A DNA stretch of 64,000 nucleotides from an uncultured Candidatus Binatia bacterium (lineage in GTDB: Bacteria; Desulfobacterota; Binatia; UBA9968; JAJDTQ01). A program made the position numbers and the translations under genes. Location: contig OY282432.1 of the NCBI GenBank assembly GCA_958295985.1, positions 3,381,001 through 3,445,000 on the forward strand, read 5' to 3'. Below the pieces are notes generated by a model. It was given only the letters and a program-made list of their open reading frames with translations, was not told where the DNA came from and did not search any database. The first letter of the stretch is position 1; each line of letters begins with the position of its first letter. Below are positions 42,508 through 51,269 of this stretch, in pieces.

Positions 42508-43931
42508 TAACCGTCCCGCTCATGACGACTCCCTCAACCAACGGCATGGGACAGACCTTGGGCGAGGCCATCGCCTTTCTCGAGGCCAACTATCCCGACG
42601 AGGTCATCCGGGTCGCCCGCGAGGTGGACCCGATATTCGAGGTGACCGGCATCCTGGCCAAGCTGGAGCGGCAACAGCAGTTCCCGTGCGTGATCTTCGA
42701 GAACGTCAGGGGATCCTCCATCCCGCTCGTGACCAACATGCACGCCAGTTTCCCGCGGCTGGCCATGGCCATCGGGCTGCCTTACGACGCCACCCCCGCG
42801 GACTTCATCCACGAGTACGGCAACCGCGAGGCCAACCCCTTGCCGCCGGTGGACGTGGACAGCGGCCCGTGCCACGAGGTGGTGCTCACCGGCGACGACG
42901 TGGACGTGACCCTGCTGCCGATCCTGCAATACCACGAGCTGGACGCGGGGCGTTACATCACGCTGGCGTTCAACGTCATGAAGGAGCCGGACACGGGCAT
43001 CCGCAACGCCGGCATCTACCGGCTGCAACTGAAGGGGCGGAACCGCTTCGGCATCCAGATCTCGGAGACGGCCCACGGCCACTACATCCTCAAGAAGAAC
43101 AAGTCCCGGGGCCTGCCCACACAGATGGCCGCGGTCATCGGCGGCCACCCGGCCATGAACATCGGCAACCTGAGCTTTACCTCCATCGACACCGACGAGT
43201 TCAGCATCGCCGGCGCCATGCTGGGCAAGCCGGTGGAGCTGGTGAAGTGCAAGACCATCGACGTGGAGGTGCCGGCCAGCGCCGAGATCGTGCTGGAGTG
43301 CGAGATCCATCCGACCGAGATGGAGGAAGAGGCGCCCTTCGGCGAGTATCCGGGGACCTATGGCCCCCAGCGCGTCAACCCCGTGGTGTACGTCAAGGCC
43401 ATCACCATGAGGAAGAACGCATGGTACCAGAGCTCGTTCGTGGGACACGCCGACAACCTGCTGTTGTCCGGGGTAACGCGCAACAGCTACATCTACCACA
43501 CCTGCCGCATCGCCAGCGCCGGCGTCAAGGCGGTGTACGTGCCGCCCTGCGGCCGCTCCCGCTACATCTGCTACATCCAGATGGAATCCATGATCGACGG
43601 CGATGCCAAGAACGCCGCCATGGCGGCATTCGCCGCGGACCCGTTCCTGAAGTTCGTCGTCTGCGTGGACGAGGACGTGGACATAAGCAACGACAGCGAC
43701 GTGATGCACGCCATTGCCACCCGGGTGCGCGCCGACCGCGACGTGTTCATGGTCACCTACTCCAGGGGGTCCCCGCTGGACCCGGCCTCCTACGACCCGG
43801 CCGGCGGATCCCACCTGGTCACCAAGGTCGGCGTGGACGCCACCCGCAAGTCCGACTACCCGCTGGAGATCAAGGTCCCGGGCACGGACGACATCGACCT
43901 GACAAAATACTTCGGCGCCCGCTTCAAATAG
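42468..43931 (+). CDS. UbiD-family prenylated-FMN decarboxylase
   Basis: A 487-residue UbiD-like (de)carboxylase acting on an aromatic or unsaturated acid with prenylated FMN. The N-terminal domain has VIRVAREVDPIFEVTGI. The cofactor region shows IRNAGIYRLQLKGRNRFGIQ, with Asn and Arg for Mn/prFMN binding, and EEEAPFGEYPGTYGP carries the catalytic Glu. The C-terminal domain follows VGHADNLLLSG. GGAG sits 5 bases before ATG 42468; later ATGs (42522, 42546) lack this. No UbiX-like prenyltransferase is adjacent. It is followed after 176 bases by an OCD-like gene. Confidence 0.9.
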   Translation: MDSVLACDGGTHVITVPLMTTPSTNGMGQTLGEAIAFLEANYPDEVIRVAREVDPIFEVTGILAKLERQQQFPCVIFENVRGSSIPLVTNMHASFPRLAMAIGLPYDATPADFIHEYGNREANPLPPVDVDSGPCHEVVLTGDDVDVTLLPILQYHELDAGRYITLAFNVMKEPDTGIRNAGIYRLQLKGRNRFGIQISETAHGHYILKKNKSRGLPTQMAAVIGGHPAMNIGNLSFTSIDTDEFSIAGAMLGKPVELVKCKTIDVEVPASAEIVLECEIHPTEMEEEAPFGEYPGTYGPQRVNPVVYVKAITMRKNAWYQSSFVGHADNLLLSGVTRNSYIYHTCRIASAGVKAVYVPPCGRSRYICYIQMESMIDGDAKNAAMAAFAADPFLKFVVCVDEDVDISNDSDVMHAIATRVRADRDVFMVTYSRGSPLDPASYDPAGGSHLVTKVGVDATRKSDYPLEIKVPGTDDIDLTKYFGARFK

Positions 43932-44107
43932 CGCGGACACCGATGGTCCAGGCGGTGGCGAGGCCGGCAACAGCGGCGCGAAAGAGACAGACGTGGATGA
44001 CCGAAAACCCGCCAGGCTGATCGACGCCCACGCCCCTCTCGATCACTCCGATGAGCCGTGAGAGGCGCTGCCGGAACAAAAGATCAACTGAGCAACAAGG
44101 AGGAGCC

Positions 44108-45205
44108 ATGCTGTTTCTGACCAATGAGCACATCCAGGAAATCCTCGACATGAAGACCTGCCTCGCCGCCATGGAGGATGCCTACCGCGATCTCTCCAAA
44201 AACGAGGCGGCCTACCGGCCGAGGATCGACTTCTACGTGCCGCGGGAGCCCCACTACTATCGTTGGGGCACCATGGAGGGCGCCAGCCGTTCACTGGGCT
44301 ACATGGCCATCCGCATGAAGTCGGACATGCTCGTCTGGGAGAAGGACGGGGAGTTCGAGACCGAGGACAAGTACTGCATCGAGCCGGGCACCTACTGCGG
44401 TCTCATCTTCCTCCTGAGCGTGCGCAACGGCGAGCCGCTGGCGCTGATGAACGACGGTTACCTGCAGCACATGAGGGTGGGCGCCTGCGCCGGGCTCGGG
44501 GTCAAGTACCTCTCGCGCCGGAACTCCAAGGTATTGGGTATGCTGGGCTCCGGCGGCATGGCGCGGACCTACACCGAGGCCATCCACGAGGTGCGCAACA
44601 TCGAGCTGCTGCGGGTGTTCAGCCCCACGAAGGCCAACCGGGAAGCCTTCGCCGCGGAGATGCGCGAGCAACTGGGCCTCAACGTCGAGACCTGCGACAA
44701 CGCCGAGGAGGCCTGCCGCGGCGCCGACATCGTGGCCCTGGCCACGGACTCCCTGGTGCAGGTGATGAAGCCGGAATGGGTCGAGCCCGGCATGCACATC
44801 ACCAACGTCCGCTCCAACGAGGCCGGACCCGAGATCCTGGCCCAATGCGACGTGCGGGCGCGGCTGGGGGCCTCCACCCTGGTGCTGGACAATCCCCCGG
44901 CGGGAACCGTCCACGGCAGCGACGGCATGTTCGCCTACATCGCCGGCACCGACGAGGAGAAGGTCAAGATCCCGCCCTCGCCCATCCGCGAGATCGACAA
45001 CACGGACATCGGCACCATCCCCGATCTGATGGCCGGCCGTTGGCCCGGCAGGACCGATGACCAACAGGTGACGTTCCTCAACAATCAGGGCACCCAGGGC
45101 CTTCAGTTCGCCGCGGTGGGGGGCACCGCGTTCGAGCTCGCCAAGGCCAAGGGGCTGGGTCATCCATTGCCGAGGGAGTGGTTCCTGCAGAATATCCGGG
45201 ACTAG
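44108..45205 (+). CDS. ornithine cyclodeaminase family protein (paralogue C)
   Basis: A 365-residue OCD/mu-crystallin protein closely related to paralogue B at 5892: YRWGTMEGASRSLGYMAIRMKSD, a disrupted-looking insert ending EDKYCIEPGTYCGLI, LQHMRVGACAGLGVKYL, VLGMLGSGGMARTYTEAIHEV, and the terminus PREWFLQNIRD. AAGGAGGAG precedes ATG 44108. It stands downstream of UbiD, in a different setting from paralogue B, so the two may serve different pathways or one reaction type on related substrates. Confidence 0.85.
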   Translation: MLFLTNEHIQEILDMKTCLAAMEDAYRDLSKNEAAYRPRIDFYVPREPHYYRWGTMEGASRSLGYMAIRMKSDMLVWEKDGEFETEDKYCIEPGTYCGLIFLLSVRNGEPLALMNDGYLQHMRVGACAGLGVKYLSRRNSKVLGMLGSGGMARTYTEAIHEVRNIELLRVFSPTKANREAFAAEMREQLGLNVETCDNAEEACRGADIVALATDSLVQVMKPEWVEPGMHITNVRSNEAGPEILAQCDVRARLGASTLVLDNPPAGTVHGSDGMFAYIAGTDEEKVKIPPSPIREIDNTDIGTIPDLMAGRWPGRTDDQQVTFLNNQGTQGLQFAAVGGTAFELAKAKGLGHPLPREWFLQNIRD

Positions 45206-45218
45206 ACGTAAGCAAGCC

Positions 45219-46253
45219 TTGCCGGAGACCCCTCACTCATCGAAGTTGCGGACGCGGATGCGCGCCGCGCTGCTGCGCTGGTACGACCGCAACAAGCGTG
45301 ACCTGCCCTGGCGCAGGACCCGCGACCCCTATGCCATCTGGGTTTCCGAGACCATGCTCCAGCAGACCCAGGTGGCGACGGTGCTCCCCTACTACCACCG
45401 CTTCATCGAGGCGTTCCCGTCGGTGGAGGCCCTGGACCGTGCCTCCCTGGATGCCGTCCGGAGCGTCTGGAGCGGCCTGGGCTACTACCGGCGCGCCGCC
45501 AACCTGAAACAGGCGGCCAGGCTCTTGACGAGCGGGCACGGCGGCCGGTTGCCGGCGGACTATCGGGCACTGCTGCGCCTGCCGGGAATCGGCCGGTATA
45601 CCGCGGGCGCGGTCATGAGCATCGCCTTCGACCGGCCCTACGCCGCACCGGACGGCAACGTGCGGCGGGTCTACGCGCGGTTGCTGGGCCTGACCGAGCC
45701 CAGGGCCATCGACCAGGCGGCCGAGCGTATGGTGTCGCGGTCCCGTCCCGGGGACTTCAACCAGGCGGTGATGGAACTGGGCGCTACCGTCTGCCTTCCC
45801 TCGTCGCCACTGTGCGAGCGCTGTCCCGTGGCCCATTGGTGCCACGCTCGGGCGTCCGGGACCTTCGACGTGCCGCGCCCGAAACCCGCGCGGACCAAGG
45901 CGGTGCAGTGGCCGCTGGTCTTCGTGGCATCGCGGTCGCGGGTCCTGCTCCACCGCCGCCCCGACAACGGCCTTCTCGCGGGCCTGTGGGAGCTGCCCTC
46001 CCCGGAGACGCTACCGGCCCCCCGGTCTCTTGACGAAACGCTTCGGCGGTCCGAGCCCGTGGCAGTCATCCGCCACGCCATCACCGACATGCGCATCACC
46101 GCGCCGGTGTACGTGCTGCAGCGCAAAATCGTGGTGAAGGGACCGGCATGGCGCTGGGTCGACCTCGCCGACCTCCGCTCCTTCCCCCTCTCCTCCCTCA
46201 GCACCAAGGCCGTCCGCGCCGCACGCCGCCATATCCCGGTATCCCCGGATTGA
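45219..46253 (+). CDS. mutY: A/G-specific adenine DNA glycosylase
   Basis: A 344-residue base-excision repair enzyme removing A opposite 8-oxoG. The catalytic Glu is in VSETMLQQTQVA and the Asp in AAPDGNVRRVYAR. The helix-hairpin-helix is RLPGIGRYTAGAV. The 4Fe-4S cysteines are CLPSSPLCERCPVAHWC. A C-terminal NUDIX-like 8-oxoG domain (LLHRRPDNGLLAGLWELP) is complete. The start is uncertain: TTG 45219 or ATG 45258, neither with a good ribosome site. Confidence 0.93.
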   Translation: MPETPHSSKLRTRMRAALLRWYDRNKRDLPWRRTRDPYAIWVSETMLQQTQVATVLPYYHRFIEAFPSVEALDRASLDAVRSVWSGLGYYRRAANLKQAARLLTSGHGGRLPADYRALLRLPGIGRYTAGAVMSIAFDRPYAAPDGNVRRVYARLLGLTEPRAIDQAAERMVSRSRPGDFNQAVMELGATVCLPSSPLCERCPVAHWCHARASGTFDVPRPKPARTKAVQWPLVFVASRSRVLLHRRPDNGLLAGLWELPSPETLPAPRSLDETLRRSEPVAVIRHAITDMRITAPVYVLQRKIVVKGPAWRWVDLADLRSFPLSSLSTKAVRAARRHIPVSPD

Positions 46254-46322
46254 TGCACGTGTCCGGCTCTCTGTGTTTTCGGGAGCCTCTGATCGATGGG
46301 TCCTTCGACTTCGTTCCGCTCG

Positions 46323-46390
46323 CGCTCCGCTACGCTCGGGACGAACGGCGAAACGCTCCGACAACCGTTCATCCCGAGCGTAGCGGAGCG
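46323..46390. repeat. large inverted repeat (26-bp arms), REP-like / bidirectional terminator
   Basis: CGCTCCGCTACGCTCGGGAC... at 46323-46348 and its reverse complement at 46365-46390 match over 26 bases with one mismatch, around a 16-base loop. Partial further symmetry (CTTCGACTTCG outside the left arm, GAAGTCCAAAG outside the right) extends it. It lies between convergent mutY and the DUF2064 gene, so it would form a strong stem in both transcripts. The motif family is a common dispersed palindrome in GC-rich genomes. Confidence 0.7.
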
Positions 46391-46429
46391 AAGTCCAAAG
46401 ACACCATGAAGCGACTTGCAAGGCGTGGA

Positions 46430-47131
46430 CTACAGCCGGCGCATCCAGGCACGGGTTCTGGGACGGCTGGCCCTCAACTCGCGGGAGCCCTCCAGGTCCC
46501 GGCCGAGCCGCTCCAGGTCCTTCGCCACGTCAACGTCGTAGGTGCCGGGCACCATCCGAACCCGAAGCTCCAATTGCCGTGCCTTGGCCAGGGTTTGCTC
46601 CAGCACCGAAGCGGTGCTCCAGGCAACGTCGCTGAAGAGCCTCTGCTCCGGCCGGGCCAGGCCGATCAGGTAGTAGCCGCCGTCGTCCGCCGGCCCCAGG
46701 ACCACATCGCTCCGTTCCTGTTCCAGAACCTCGCACGCCTGCGCCACCGAAGCCGCCTGCAAGGCGGGTACGTCGCTGCCGACGAGCACGACCTGCCGGT
46801 AACCCGCGTGGCAGAGGTCCACGAACACCGCGTGCATGCGCTCGCCCAGCGAGGCGCCGCGCTGCGGCAACAGCGCCATGCCCTGCTCCGGAAGCCGCAG
46901 GAAATAGTCCCGGCTGCGTTCGGCATAAGCCACCCATGTGTCCCACCGTGCGGAAGGGAGCAGGTCGCCCAACACGTCCCGCAGCACGCACTCGTAGAAC
47001 TCCGCCGCCTGCTCGGGGCTGAGGGGCGGACACAACCGGGTCTTGACCTTCCCGGGCGCCGGCGCCCGCGCCATGACCGCCAACGCCGGTTTGAGTCGTC
47101 CCGCGAAAGCCGCGGCCGACCCCTCTTTCAT
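46430..47131 (-). CDS. DUF2064/TIGR04282-family glycosyltransferase-like protein
   Basis: A 233-residue GT-A-fold protein: LAVMARAPAPGKVKTRLCPPLSPEQA is the signature N-terminus, VLVGSDVPAL the Asp region, and GPADDGGYYLIGL the third conserved block. Such proteins transfer sugars in small-molecule pathways and are often found with TVP38 and MerA-like flavoproteins, as here. It is divergent from those two genes across a 226-base region. ATG 47131 gives the conserved start; a longer frame to 47239 reads through the intergenic region. Confidence 0.82.
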   Translation of the reverse strand: MKEGSAAAFAGRLKPALAVMARAPAPGKVKTRLCPPLSPEQAAEFYECVLRDVLGDLLPSARWDTWVAYAERSRDYFLRLPEQGMALLPQRGASLGERMHAVFVDLCHAGYRQVVLVGSDVPALQAASVAQACEVLEQERSDVVLGPADDGGYYLIGLARPEQRLFSDVAWSTASVLEQTLAKARQLELRVRMVPGTYDVDVAKDLERLGRDLEGSRELRASRPRTRAWMRRL

Positions 47132-47147
47132 GATACTGCTCACGGAA

Positions 47148-47176
47148 TTTACCTGCGCCGCCAAATCAACTATAAA
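47148..47176 (+). promoter_or_regulatory. sigma70-like promoter candidate for TVP38/MerA-like pair
   Basis: TTTACC (47148-47153) and TATAAA (47171-47176) are spaced exactly 17 bases and point toward the TVP38 gene. The transcript would have a leader of about 175 bases containing a small possible ORF from 47188. Confidence 0.4.
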
Positions 47177-47357
47177 GGGTCGCGCCCATGAAATCGCACT
47201 CCTGCCGCTTTGTGGTCGCACGGACAGGACGCCTTGCACCTCCCGAAGATGACTCCGAACGTAATTGGACCATCATTACGACCGGAGCCTGGACGGCGAC
47301 CGTCGAGGGGCCGGCCAGTACCCTGAAGCACTTGAGGAGACACAGGAGACATCGTTC

Positions 47358-48056
47358 ATGGACCAACGGATCGTCAAGATAGCCCTGGTGGTGCTGGTGG
47401 CGGCCCTCATCGCGTGCTTCTTCATCTTCGACCTCGGAAGGTACTTCAACCTGGAGTTCATCAAGGCTCAGCGCGACGCCTATCAAACCTACTACCTGCA
47501 GCACCCGTCCACCGCCATCGCGGCCTACTCCGCGGTCTACGTCGCGGTGACGGCTCTTTCACTGCCGGGCGCCGCGATCATGACGCTGCTGGGCGGCGCG
47601 CTCTTCGGGGTGGTCACGGGCACCGTCATCGTTTCGTTCTGCAGCACCATCGGCGCCACCCTGGCGTTCCTGGTGGCGCGCTTTCTCCTGCGGGACAGCA
47701 TCCAGGGCAAGTTTGGAGACAAGCTCGAGACCATCAACAACGGCATCGCCAACGAGGGCATGTTCTACCTCTTTACGATGCGGCTGATTCCGGTCATCCC
47801 CTTCTTCGTCATCAATCTCGTCATGGGGCTTACGCCCATCCGCACCGCCCAGTTCTTCTTCGTGAGCCAACTGGGGATGTTCCCGGGCACCATCGTCTTC
47901 GTCAACGCCGGCACCCAACTGGCCCAGATCGATTCCCTGGCCGGGATCCTCTCGCCCGCGCTGCTGCTGTCCTTCGTGCTGCTCGGGCTGTTCCCGCTCA
48001 TCGCCAAGAAGTTCGTCGCACTGGTCAACAAGAGAAAACAGGCAAAAGCTCTGTAG
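47358..48056 (+). CDS. TVP38/TMEM64-family membrane protein
   Basis: A 232-residue inner-membrane protein of the DedA-like VTT family. It keeps ALSLPGAAIMTLLGGALFGVV, a re-entrant loop, then FCSTIGATLAFLVARFLLRD and RLIPVIPFFVINLVMGLTPI. Such proteins are implicated in lipid scrambling or membrane homeostasis. AGGAGA lies 8 bases before ATG 47358. The downstream gene encodes a MerA-like flavoprotein, a classic pairing. Confidence 0.88.
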   Translation: MDQRIVKIALVVLVAALIACFFIFDLGRYFNLEFIKAQRDAYQTYYLQHPSTAIAAYSAVYVAVTALSLPGAAIMTLLGGALFGVVTGTVIVSFCSTIGATLAFLVARFLLRDSIQGKFGDKLETINNGIANEGMFYLFTMRLIPVIPFFVINLVMGLTPIRTAQFFFVSQLGMFPGTIVFVNAGTQLAQIDSLAGILSPALLLSFVLLGLFPLIAKKFVALVNKRKQAKAL

Positions 48057-48115
48057 CGCCGAAACGGCCACCGCTACACGGATCAATCACCCGGAAGACA
48101 CGGGGGAACCGACTC

Positions 48116-49645
48116 ATGCGTAACATTCCACAACTGTCGCCGCAGGATGAATACAACCAGGTGCTGGGCTCCAACACGCACCCGGCGGACTGGACCAATC
48201 CCGCTCCGGCCGACCGCTACAACCTGGTGGTGATCGGCGCCGGCACGGCCGGCCTCGTGACCGCGGCCGGCGCCGCCGGTCTCGGCGCCAAGGTCGCCCT
48301 GATCGAGCGCCACTACCTGGGCGGAGACTGCCTGAACGTCGGGTGCGTCCCCTCCAAGTGCATCATCCGCTCGTCGCGGGTGGTGGCGGAGATCCGCGAC
48401 GCCAACCTGTTCGGCATCGGCCTGCCGGACGACGTGGAGGTGGACTTCGCCGCGGTCATGGAACGCATGCGCCGGATCCGCTCCCACATCAGCCACCACG
48501 ACTCCGTGAAGCGCTTCAGCGAGCTGGGGGTCGACGTGTTCCTGGGCGATGCCCGGTTCTCCGGCCCGGAGACCGTGGAGGTCGACGGCCAGGCACTGTA
48601 CTTCAAGAAGGCCGTTATCGCCTCCGGCGCCCGTGCGGTCGCGCCGCATCCGCTCATCGAGGGGCTGGAGGACGCGGGCTATCTCACCAACGAAACCGTG
48701 TTCTCGCTCACCCGGCGCCCGGAACGGCTCGCGGTCATCGGCGCCGGTCCCATCGGTTGCGAGCTGGCGCAGACCTTCCGGCGCCTGGGTTGCCAGGTGA
48801 TGCTGTTCCACAACGGCGGCCACATCCTCAACCGCGAGGATGCCGACGCCGCGGCCATCGTGCAGGACCAGTTCCTGCGAGAAGGCGTTCAACTGGTCCT
48901 CAACAGCGCCATCAAGCGCGTGACCGCGGAGAACGGCCGGAAGGTGGTCCATTTCGAGTCCGAGGGCGCCGCGGACTCGGCGGCGGTGGACGAGGTCCTG
49001 GTGGGGGCCGGCCGCGCGCCCAACGTGGACGGCCTCAACCTCGAGGGAGTCGGCGTCCAGTACCACCCGTTCCGCGGCATCCTGGTCAACGATTACCTGC
49101 AGACCACCAACCCGCGCATCTTCGCCGGCGGCGACGTCTGCATGGACTGGAAGTTCACGCACGCGGCCGACGCGGCCGCCCGCATCATCATCCAGAACGC
49201 CCTGTTCTACAAGAGCAAGAAGCTCAGCTCCCTCACCATGCCCTGGGCCACCTACACGGACCCGGAGATCGCCCACGTGGGCATGTACGAGCGCGACGCC
49301 GAGACTCAAGGGATCGCCATCGAAACCTACATGCGTGAGCTCAAGGAAGTGGACCGGGCGCTGGCGGACGGCGAGGAGAACGGCTTCGTCAAGGTCCACG
49401 TCAAGAAGGGCACGGACAAGATCGTCGGCGGCACCATCGTCGCCCGCCACGCCGGCGAGATGATCAGCGAGATCACCCTGGCCATTGCGGGCAAGGTCGG
49501 CCTCGGCGCCATCGCCAACGTCATCCACCCCTACCCTACCCAGGCCGAAGCCATCAAGCAGACCGGCGACGCCTACAACCGCACCCGGCTGACGCCCCTG
49601 GTGAAGAAAGTGTTTCAGCGCTGGCTGGCCTGGAACCGGCGCTAG
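48116..49645 (+). CDS. MerA/dihydrolipoamide dehydrogenase-like FAD disulfide oxidoreductase
   Basis: A 509-residue flavoprotein. FAD site VVIGAGTAGLVTAAGAAGL; redox-active disulfide GGDCLNVGCVPSK; NAD(P) site LAVIGAGPIGCELAQTF; second FAD contact IFAGGDVCMDW; and the C-terminal His-Glu pair in VIHPYPTQAEAIKQ. There is no N-terminal HMA metal domain and no extra C-terminal Cys pair, so mercuric reduction is not supported. The target may be a small disulfide or quinone. An N-terminal extension of about 35 residues precedes the FAD motif. Confidence 0.88.
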   Translation: MRNIPQLSPQDEYNQVLGSNTHPADWTNPAPADRYNLVVIGAGTAGLVTAAGAAGLGAKVALIERHYLGGDCLNVGCVPSKCIIRSSRVVAEIRDANLFGIGLPDDVEVDFAAVMERMRRIRSHISHHDSVKRFSELGVDVFLGDARFSGPETVEVDGQALYFKKAVIASGARAVAPHPLIEGLEDAGYLTNETVFSLTRRPERLAVIGAGPIGCELAQTFRRLGCQVMLFHNGGHILNREDADAAAIVQDQFLREGVQLVLNSAIKRVTAENGRKVVHFESEGAADSAAVDEVLVGAGRAPNVDGLNLEGVGVQYHPFRGILVNDYLQTTNPRIFAGGDVCMDWKFTHAADAAARIIIQNALFYKSKKLSSLTMPWATYTDPEIAHVGMYERDAETQGIAIETYMRELKEVDRALADGEENGFVKVHVKKGTDKIVGGTIVARHAGEMISEITLAIAGKVGLGAIANVIHPYPTQAEAIKQTGDAYNRTRLTPLVKKVFQRWLAWNRR

Positions 49646-51240
49646 CCGTTCTTTCCCTTGGCCCGCTGCCGCCGGCCCAGCGCGATCAGGAACATGACGC
49701 TCTTGCCCGCGGCGTGGGGCGAGAAGAAGGCGGTTACGTCGTCGTCGAAGAAGGTCAGCCCCGAGGCGCCGAACCCCTGGGCATAGGCCGCCAGATAGAG
49801 ACGGCCGGCCGTGACGCTGGCCTCCATCTGCGCCAGACGGTAGCCGCGGTTGCCGTAGCGCCGGAGCACCGGGTCGAGGTCGGCCAGGAAATACACGTTG
49901 ACGCTGGCGTCCGCGGGGATCTCCTGCCCTAACCCGAGAAAGCCGGCCTCCCGGCGGAACTCCCCTTCCTTCAGAAGCTCCAGCCGTCCCCGACCGCGGT
50001 CGAGGACGTAGGCGCCGGGCGCGGCCCCGTCCACGTGGTTGACGATGAGATAGATCCGGTTGAGCGCCCGCAAGCCGCGGGGGTCGACGTCCGTGGCAAC
50101 GCCGCGGGTGGCGTAGTGCAGGGCATTGGACAACTGGCCGAAGGTGATGGCCTCGTGCGAGAAGCGCCTTGTGGAGCCCCGGCGGAGGATCACCTGTTCC
50201 AAGCCGGCGGTGGGGAGCGAGGCCGCGGGGTCGATCTCCAGTGGCAGTTCGCGAGTCGCAGTAACGACGGCGGTACCGGCGTCCGCTTCCCCGGTTTTCG
50301 CCTCATCGACACCGGCCCGGTCGGTCCCCGACTCACCGGCGCCGGCCTCTCGCCAGCGACGGACCTCGGCGCCGCTATCGAGGCTCGACGCCGTGTGCAT
50401 CTCCCGGATGGAAGGATAGTCCACCTCGTGGGCGGACAGCGGCCGGGTGGCGTAGTGCAGGGCCGGCAACGCCTCCACGGACGGCGCCGTAGCCTCCGCC
50501 GAGCATCCCAGGGACACGAGACACAGGGCCGCCTCCTTGTCCGGGTCGAGACCGAGCAGATGGTGGACCGGTGCGTCCGCGAACCCCGTCACCGTGCGGG
50601 CCGGGATGCCTCGGGCCGAGGCTGCCGCGAGACCGTTGGCCAGGATGGTGCCGCTGTCCCAGAAGCAGTGCCGGTAGGCGCGGTCGCGATACTTCCAGCT
50701 ATTGCGCCAGAACGTGGACGTGAGCACGAGGACGGCGGGCGCACGGGCCACGGCCGGCTCACCGCCTGCCGCCTCCACCAGGGCGCCCCGGTGATCTCCC
50801 TCCCGCAAGGGAGTCAGGGCAAACCGATCGGGGGCGAACTGATAGACGCCCGCATCGAGATCCGCCAGCGGACCCGCGACGACGTAGACGTCGATATGGT
50901 ACAGCGCGCCCGTGCACGCCGCCGCCCGGAAGAGCATTTCGCCGCCGAAATAGCGGCGCCGCCGGGTGACGCCGGCGCAGAGGAACAGCAACTCCCCCAA
51001 CTCCTGTCGGGTGACCTGTCGGTCGCCTTCCGGAGCGAACCGGGACAGGGCCTGCAACGCGGGCACGTCGGACGACGCCAAGTGTTGCTCCAGCGGCAGT
51101 GAATCCAGGTTCTCGTAGACCTTGAAGGGGTGGGGCTGATTGGCCCAGTCCAGGAAGTGAGGACTGCTGCGGACGCTCACCGGGGAGTGTTTGGTCCTCT
51201 CGTGATAGTCCCACGCAGACGCGATGTCTCGATTTCCCAT
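49642..51240 (-). CDS. SagB/ThcOx-type dehydrogenase with two nitroreductase-like domains
   Basis: A 532-residue protein. It starts with the family leader WDYHERTKHSPVSVRSSPHFLDWANQPHPFKVY. The first FMN-oxidoreductase-like domain includes RYFGGEMLFRAAACTGALYHIDVYV and DSGTILANGLAAASARG. After a Thr/Ala/Glu-rich linker (about residues 300-340) the second domain begins LRRGSTRRFSHEAITFGQLSNAL and ends MEASVTAGRLYLAAYAQGFGASGLTFFDD. SagB-like enzymes oxidise azolines in peptide natural products, but no cyclodehydratase or precursor peptide is visible here. GAGGGAGA precedes ATG 51240. It is the last gene of the iron/redox run. Confidence 0.85.
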   Translation of the reverse strand: MGNRDIASAWDYHERTKHSPVSVRSSPHFLDWANQPHPFKVYENLDSLPLEQHLASSDVPALQALSRFAPEGDRQVTRQELGELLFLCAGVTRRRRYFGGEMLFRAAACTGALYHIDVYVVAGPLADLDAGVYQFAPDRFALTPLREGDHRGALVEAAGGEPAVARAPAVLVLTSTFWRNSWKYRDRAYRHCFWDSGTILANGLAAASARGIPARTVTGFADAPVHHLLGLDPDKEAALCLVSLGCSAEATAPSVEALPALHYATRPLSAHEVDYPSIREMHTASSLDSGAEVRRWREAGAGESGTDRAGVDEAKTGEADAGTAVVTATRELPLEIDPAASLPTAGLEQVILRRGSTRRFSHEAITFGQLSNALHYATRGVATDVDPRGLRALNRIYLIVNHVDGAAPGAYVLDRGRGRLELLKEGEFRREAGFLGLGQEIPADASVNVYFLADLDPVLRRYGNRGYRLAQMEASVTAGRLYLAAYAQGFGASGLTFFDDDVTAFFSPHAAGKSVMFLIALGRRQRAKGKNG

Positions 51241-51269
51241 GTCTCCCTCACGGGTCCGTCCGTGGCCCG

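Noticed and set aside
48116-49645. Mercuric reductase and a mer operon
   Set aside because: There is no HMA domain, no C-terminal vicinal Cys pair and no mer genes nearby.
49642-51240. Azole-modified peptide (RiPP) cluster from the SagB-like gene
   Set aside because: No cyclodehydratase, precursor peptide or leader protease was found in the flanking 5 kb.
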